The notes below the pieces were generated by a model, which saw only the letters and a list, made by a program, of their open reading frames with translations, was not told the origin of the DNA and ran no database searches. Position numbers and translations under genes: made by a program. Shown here piece by piece: positions 7,101 through 9,483 of a stretch of DNA of 9,483 nt. Numbering within the stretch: position 1 is the stretch's first letter; the number at the start of each line of letters is the position of its first letter. This stretch comes from CAYSHJ01 sp964589725 (lineage in GTDB: Bacteria; Planctomycetota; Planctomycetia; Planctomycetales; Planctomycetaceae), in the NCBI GenBank assembly GCA_964589725.1, contig CAZPUJ010000392.1:1-9483 (forward strand), in the 5' to 3' direction.

Positions 7101-7216
7101 ATGGATTCAATGGCCCGGTTTCTCCACGGAGTCCAGGCCTTTGCAGGATTGCGACGGCGGAGAGGTCTGGCCGGTTGCGCTGGAGCGCCCTAGAATCCGC
7201 CTCCGTGACGAGCCTC

Positions 7217-7232
7217 ACGAACTAAGGTTCGT
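7217..7232 (+). other. Small hairpin upstream of the membrane-protein operon
   Basis: ACGAAC (7217-7222) and GTTCGT (7227-7232) pair with a TAAG loop. No T-run follows, so it is not a normal terminator of the LRR gene. It lies 38 bases before the ATG at 7271 and might be in that gene's leader. A TAGAAT at 7191-7196 resembles a -10 element, but I see no matching -35. Confidence 0.25.
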
Positions 7233-7270
7233 CGATTGTGTGACGTTTGCTCCAGGACGACTCCCGCCGC

Positions 7271-8233
7271 ATGTCCGATCCGCGCATCAATCTGAAGAAT
7301 CCCAGGTTGGCCGCCGCGCTGGGATATTTGATTCCCGGTGCCGGCCACGCCTATCAAGGTCGATGGTTCAAGGCGGCGATTTACTCGATCGGCGTGTGGG
7401 GGCTGCTCGTTTGGGGAATGTCGTTGGGCGAATGGAAGATTGTTTACTTTCGCTGGCAAGCGAAGGAGAAAACGATCGGCTATTTGTCGCAGGTGTTGGT
7501 CGGTCTGCCGGCGTTGCCGGCGCTTGTGCAGTCGTATCGCTACAAGCAGGCGACCGAGCAGTCGAACCGTGGAATCGGTCCATTGGACCTGCCGATTCGC
7601 ACGCCGTTTCGCGGCTATGCTAAACACGAGGCGGGAAGCGAATCTTGGGAAGGCGTTGTCTCCGGACAGATCCAGTTGAGCATTGAAGAGGGTCAGTTTG
7701 GTCCGGAAGTTCGAGGCCAATTCCGCGGCGTACTGGAATCGGAGGGACGTCGTGAGATTGAAATGTCGCTGGCCGGTCCCTTCGACATTGCTCCGCGACT
7801 CTTGGCAAGCGGCAACGTGACGCGACGGCTCGATGGTCAGCAGCGAGTCAAAGAGTTCTCCAGTACCGAGAGATACATCCAGTGCCGAATCGTTGAAGCG
7901 CGCCGTGGCTTTGATTCGTCTGTCGGTCAGTTGGAAGGAACGATCCCACGCTCGTTTTGGGATTGGTACCAAATGCCGTTGGAAGAAGATCCGCTGCAAG
8001 AACTGAATCGTCGCCTGGGTCGACGTTATGAGATCGCATTGCTGTTCACCTGGATCGCCGGGTTGCTCAATCTGTTGGCCGTGTGGGACGCCCTGGAAGG
8101 GCCGGCCTACGGCTACGGCGACGAGGAGGAACAACCCGAAGGACAACCCGCGGACGTGCCGAATTCTACCGCTCCTGTCGCTCCGGCTCCGGTGACCGCG
8201 GCGGCGACGAGTGGTGCCAAGCAATCGAACTGA
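7271..8233 (+). CDS. Multi-pass membrane protein, DUF6677-like
   Basis: A 320-residue protein from ATG 7271 (MSDPRINLKN). A TTG at 7247 would add eight residues and is less likely. An N-terminal segment (about 12-30, GYLIPGAGHAYQGRWFKAA) has the PGxGxxYxGR pattern seen in TM2- and DUF5683-type membrane proteins. Hydrophobic spans lie at about 33-52, 70-88 and 254-272. A soluble, beta-rich-looking region (about 110-245) sits between the second and third spans. The last span ends in AVWDALEGPAYG, and an acidic then Pro/Ala-rich tail (284-320) looks disordered. I recall similar planctomycete proteins annotated as DUF6677; that name is from memory. No function is known. The ribosome site is weak. 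The gene is followed 27 bases later by a small membrane protein gene, which points to one operon. Confidence 0.88.
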   Translation: MSDPRINLKNPRLAAALGYLIPGAGHAYQGRWFKAAIYSIGVWGLLVWGMSLGEWKIVYFRWQAKEKTIGYLSQVLVGLPALPALVQSYRYKQATEQSNRGIGPLDLPIRTPFRGYAKHEAGSESWEGVVSGQIQLSIEEGQFGPEVRGQFRGVLESEGRREIEMSLAGPFDIAPRLLASGNVTRRLDGQQRVKEFSSTERYIQCRIVEARRGFDSSVGQLEGTIPRSFWDWYQMPLEEDPLQELNRRLGRRYEIALLFTWIAGLLNLLAVWDALEGPAYGYGDEEEQPEGQPADVPNSTAPVAPAPVTAAATSGAKQSN

Positions 8234-8260
8234 CAATCAAGAACCGGCGAGGAATCGCTG

Positions 8261-8452
8261 ATGCTGCTCGCGTTTCAAAATGTGCTCTGGTACATGCTGC
8301 CGCTGGCACTCGTGATTAGCTTGGTGTACAGCGCCAGCCGCTACGAATTGCCCGAACGCATCCTGCATCGAGCCGTGCGGCTGTTCTTGCAGATCATGCT
8401 GTTTATGGCTGCGGTGTTCGCCATCCTGTTCGTCTTGTCCGACGGACTGTGA
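8261..8452 (+). CDS. Small two-helix membrane protein
   Basis: A 63-residue protein with CGAGGA (8248-8253) 7 bases before the ATG, a better ribosome site than its upstream neighbour has. Two hydrophobic helices (about 5-24 and 39-59) flank a basic loop (SRYELPERILHRAVR, 26-40), so the loop should face the cytoplasm. It starts 27 bases after the stop of the DUF6677-like gene, so the two are probably co-transcribed and may act as a membrane pair. I recognise no named family. I have the impression that similar short proteins occur beside DUF6677-like genes in other planctomycetes, which I cannot confirm here. The strong ribosome site, operon spacing and clean two-helix pattern support a real gene despite its size. 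Confidence 0.82.
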   Translation: MLLAFQNVLWYMLPLALVISLVYSASRYELPERILHRAVRLFLQIMLFMAAVFAILFVLSDGL

Positions 8453-8485
8453 CGCCGGTCGCAACTGGCAATTGGTGTTCGCCGC

Positions 8486-8551
8486 ATACTAACCCGAAGC
8501 GTAAGCGAGGGCTTCCGTTGCCGCCCTCGCTTACGCTTCGGGTTACTGTAT
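8486..8551. repeat. Long perfect inverted repeat (REP/MITE-like hairpin) upstream of uvrC
   Basis: Left arm 8490-8512 (begins TAACCCGAAGCGTAAGCG) and right arm 8523-8545 are exact reverse complements over 23 bases, with a 10-base loop (8513-8522). Past a 2-base bulge (8546-8547), four more pairs form between 8486-8489 and 8548-8551. The core GAAGCGTAAGCGAGGG resembles a motif I recall as a frequent intergenic repeat in planctomycete genomes; this is memory. It starts 38 bases after the small membrane gene and ends 23 bases before the uvrC ATG. With the following CTGTATTTTCA it might also act as a terminator of the upstream operon. Confidence 0.85.
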
Positions 8552-8568
8552 TTTCAATTGAGCGATGT

Positions 8569-9483
8569 ATGTCCCAGCCTTCCGCCCAGCCCGATCGACC
8601 TGATCGCGACGATCCTGCTGACGCCGCTCCGGTTGATGTGCGCGAAAAGGTGCGGGCACTGCCGACGACGTCCGGCGTGTACTTGATGAAGGACGGTTTG
8701 GGTCGAGTGATCTATGTCGGCAAGGCCGTGAACCTGCGCAGCCGAGTCGGCAGCTATTTCAACTCGGCGGCGGTGTTCGATCGCCGCACGCGCGACCTTG
8801 TGCCGGAGATTCGCGACGTCGACTGCGTCCCGTGCGACAGCGAGGTCGAAGCCCTGTTGCTCGAAGCACGGCTGATCAAAGACATCCGTCCGCGATTCAA
8901 CACCGAACTCAAAGACGACAAGACGTTCCCATATCTTCAAATCACCACGCGCGAAGAATTCCCGCGCGTCGAGTTCACTCGCAAGCCCCGCTCGCATGGC
9001 GTGAAACTGTTCGGCCCGTTCACGAGCGCGAAACGTCTGCGCGGCGCGATTGCTGTTTTGCAGCGCATTTTTCGCTTCCGCACCTGTTCGCTCGACATTC
9101 ACGAGGCCGACGAACGCTGGCGCTGGTTTCGCCCCTGTCTGCTGGCCAGCATCGGCCAATGCACGGCTCCGTGCAATCTGCGGATCAGCAAGGACGACTA
9201 TCGCCGCGACATCCGCCGTCTCTGCATGGTCCTGGAAGGACAAAAGTCGCAACTCCTCGAAGAACTCAAAGCCGAGATGCAGGCGGCGGCGAAGGAATTG
9301 CGATTCGAACGCGCCGCGCGGCTTCGTGACGAGATTCAAGCTCTCGAAACGCTCGACATGCGCGGCAACCTCAAAGACCACGTACAGCCGGAAGTCTTCC
9401 CCATCGACCCCAAGAAAGGGATGCGCGGCCTGCAAAAGATCTTGCAACTCGACAACCCGCCACGCCGAATCGAGGGCGTCGAC
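8569..9483 (+). CDS. uvrC: UvrC, excinuclease ABC subunit C (N-terminal 305 codons; C-terminus beyond window)
   Basis: UvrC makes both incisions around a DNA lesion during nucleotide excision repair, acting after UvrA and UvrB. From ATG 8569 a variable tail (1-25) leads into the GIY-YIG nuclease domain: SGVYLM 35-40, IYVGKA 48-53, NLRSRV 55-60 with the catalytic Arg region, and EALLLE 94-99 carrying the metal-site glutamate. Four cysteines, Cys173, Cys190, Cys198 and Cys202, match the iron-sulfur cysteines described for E. coli UvrC. A UVR motif (about 229-264, with LRFERAARLRDEI) binds UvrB. The window ends at RIEGVD, where Asp305 aligns with the first catalytic Asp of the RNase H-like nuclease domain (Asp399 in E. 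coli). Only about 40 residues separate UVR and this Asp, against about 160 in E. coli, so this is a compact form. The ribosome site is weak. A long hairpin lies just upstream; no promoter was identified. Confidence 0.96.
   Translation, partial: MSQPSAQPDRPDRDDPADAAPVDVREKVRALPTTSGVYLMKDGLGRVIYVGKAVNLRSRVGSYFNSAAVFDRRTRDLVPEIRDVDCVPCDSEVEALLLEARLIKDIRPRFNTELKDDKTFPYLQITTREEFPRVEFTRKPRSHGVKLFGPFTSAKRLRGAIAVLQRIFRFRTCSLDIHEADERWRWFRPCLLASIGQCTAPCNLRISKDDYRRDIRRLCMVLEGQKSQLLEELKAEMQAAAKELRFERAARLRDEIQALETLDMRGNLKDHVQPEVFPIDPKKGMRGLQKILQLDNPPRRIEGVD

Noticed and set aside
8554..9447. A 297-residue minus-strand frame opposite uvrC.
   Set aside because: The plus strand matches UvrC motif by motif, so the antisense frame is a shadow.
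1..9483. A defence island, CRISPR, phage or transposon hypothesis for the window.
   Set aside because: No nuclease-helicase defence genes, integrase, transposase, direct-repeat array or tRNA attachment site was seen; all genes fit a normal planctomycete chromosome.

Overview
The window looks like an ordinary chromosomal stretch from a planctomycete (phylum Planctomycetota), probably of the Planctomycetales/Pirellulales type. The evidence is the combination of a DUF1559 prepilin-like protein with an H-X9-DG motif, an MJ0042-like zinc ribbon fused to a membrane-anchored beta domain, a lipoprotein of 24-residue leucine-rich repeats, a DUF6677-like membrane protein, and a large NfeD protein. The genus cannot be read from the sequence. 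No tRNA, rRNA, transposase, CRISPR array or phage gene was seen.

Layout. Positions 1-769 (minus) hold the N-terminal 256 residues of a secreted, glycine-rich protein with LTxxQ (Spy/CpxP-like) motifs; it runs off the left edge. After about 240 bases of leader, 1012-3285 (minus) encodes a 757-residue NfeD/ClpP-class membrane serine protease with a clear sigma70-like promoter at 3346-3375. The 571-base divergent intergenic region (3286-3856) holds that promoter and a second candidate promoter facing right (3679-3708), followed by a leader with possible hairpins. It feeds a monocistronic DUF1559 gene (3857-4885) that ends in a strong intrinsic terminator (4909-4966). Next on the plus strand come a zinc-ribbon/transmembrane/beta-domain protein (5058-6152), an LRR lipoprotein (start probably 6315, stop 7100), a three-segment membrane protein (7271-8233) followed 27 bases later by a 63-residue two-helix membrane protein (8261-8452), a 23-bp perfect inverted repeat (8490-8545), and the first 305 codons of uvrC (8569 to the right edge).

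How they fit together. Most products are envelope proteins: periplasmic chaperone-like, membrane protease, pseudopilin-like, anchored beta domain, lipoprotein and small membrane proteins. Only 7271-8452 is a convincing operon; the others look like separate transcription units. uvrC is the one clear housekeeping gene of known pathway (nucleotide excision repair).

I did not find a convincing new multi-gene system. The points most worth following are a UvrC that appears to lack roughly 120 residues between its UVR motif and its RNase H-like nuclease domain, an internal duplication in the LTxxQ protein, a tandem ClpP-fold NfeD whose first copy has lost the serine, and the long perfect inverted repeat in front of uvrC.
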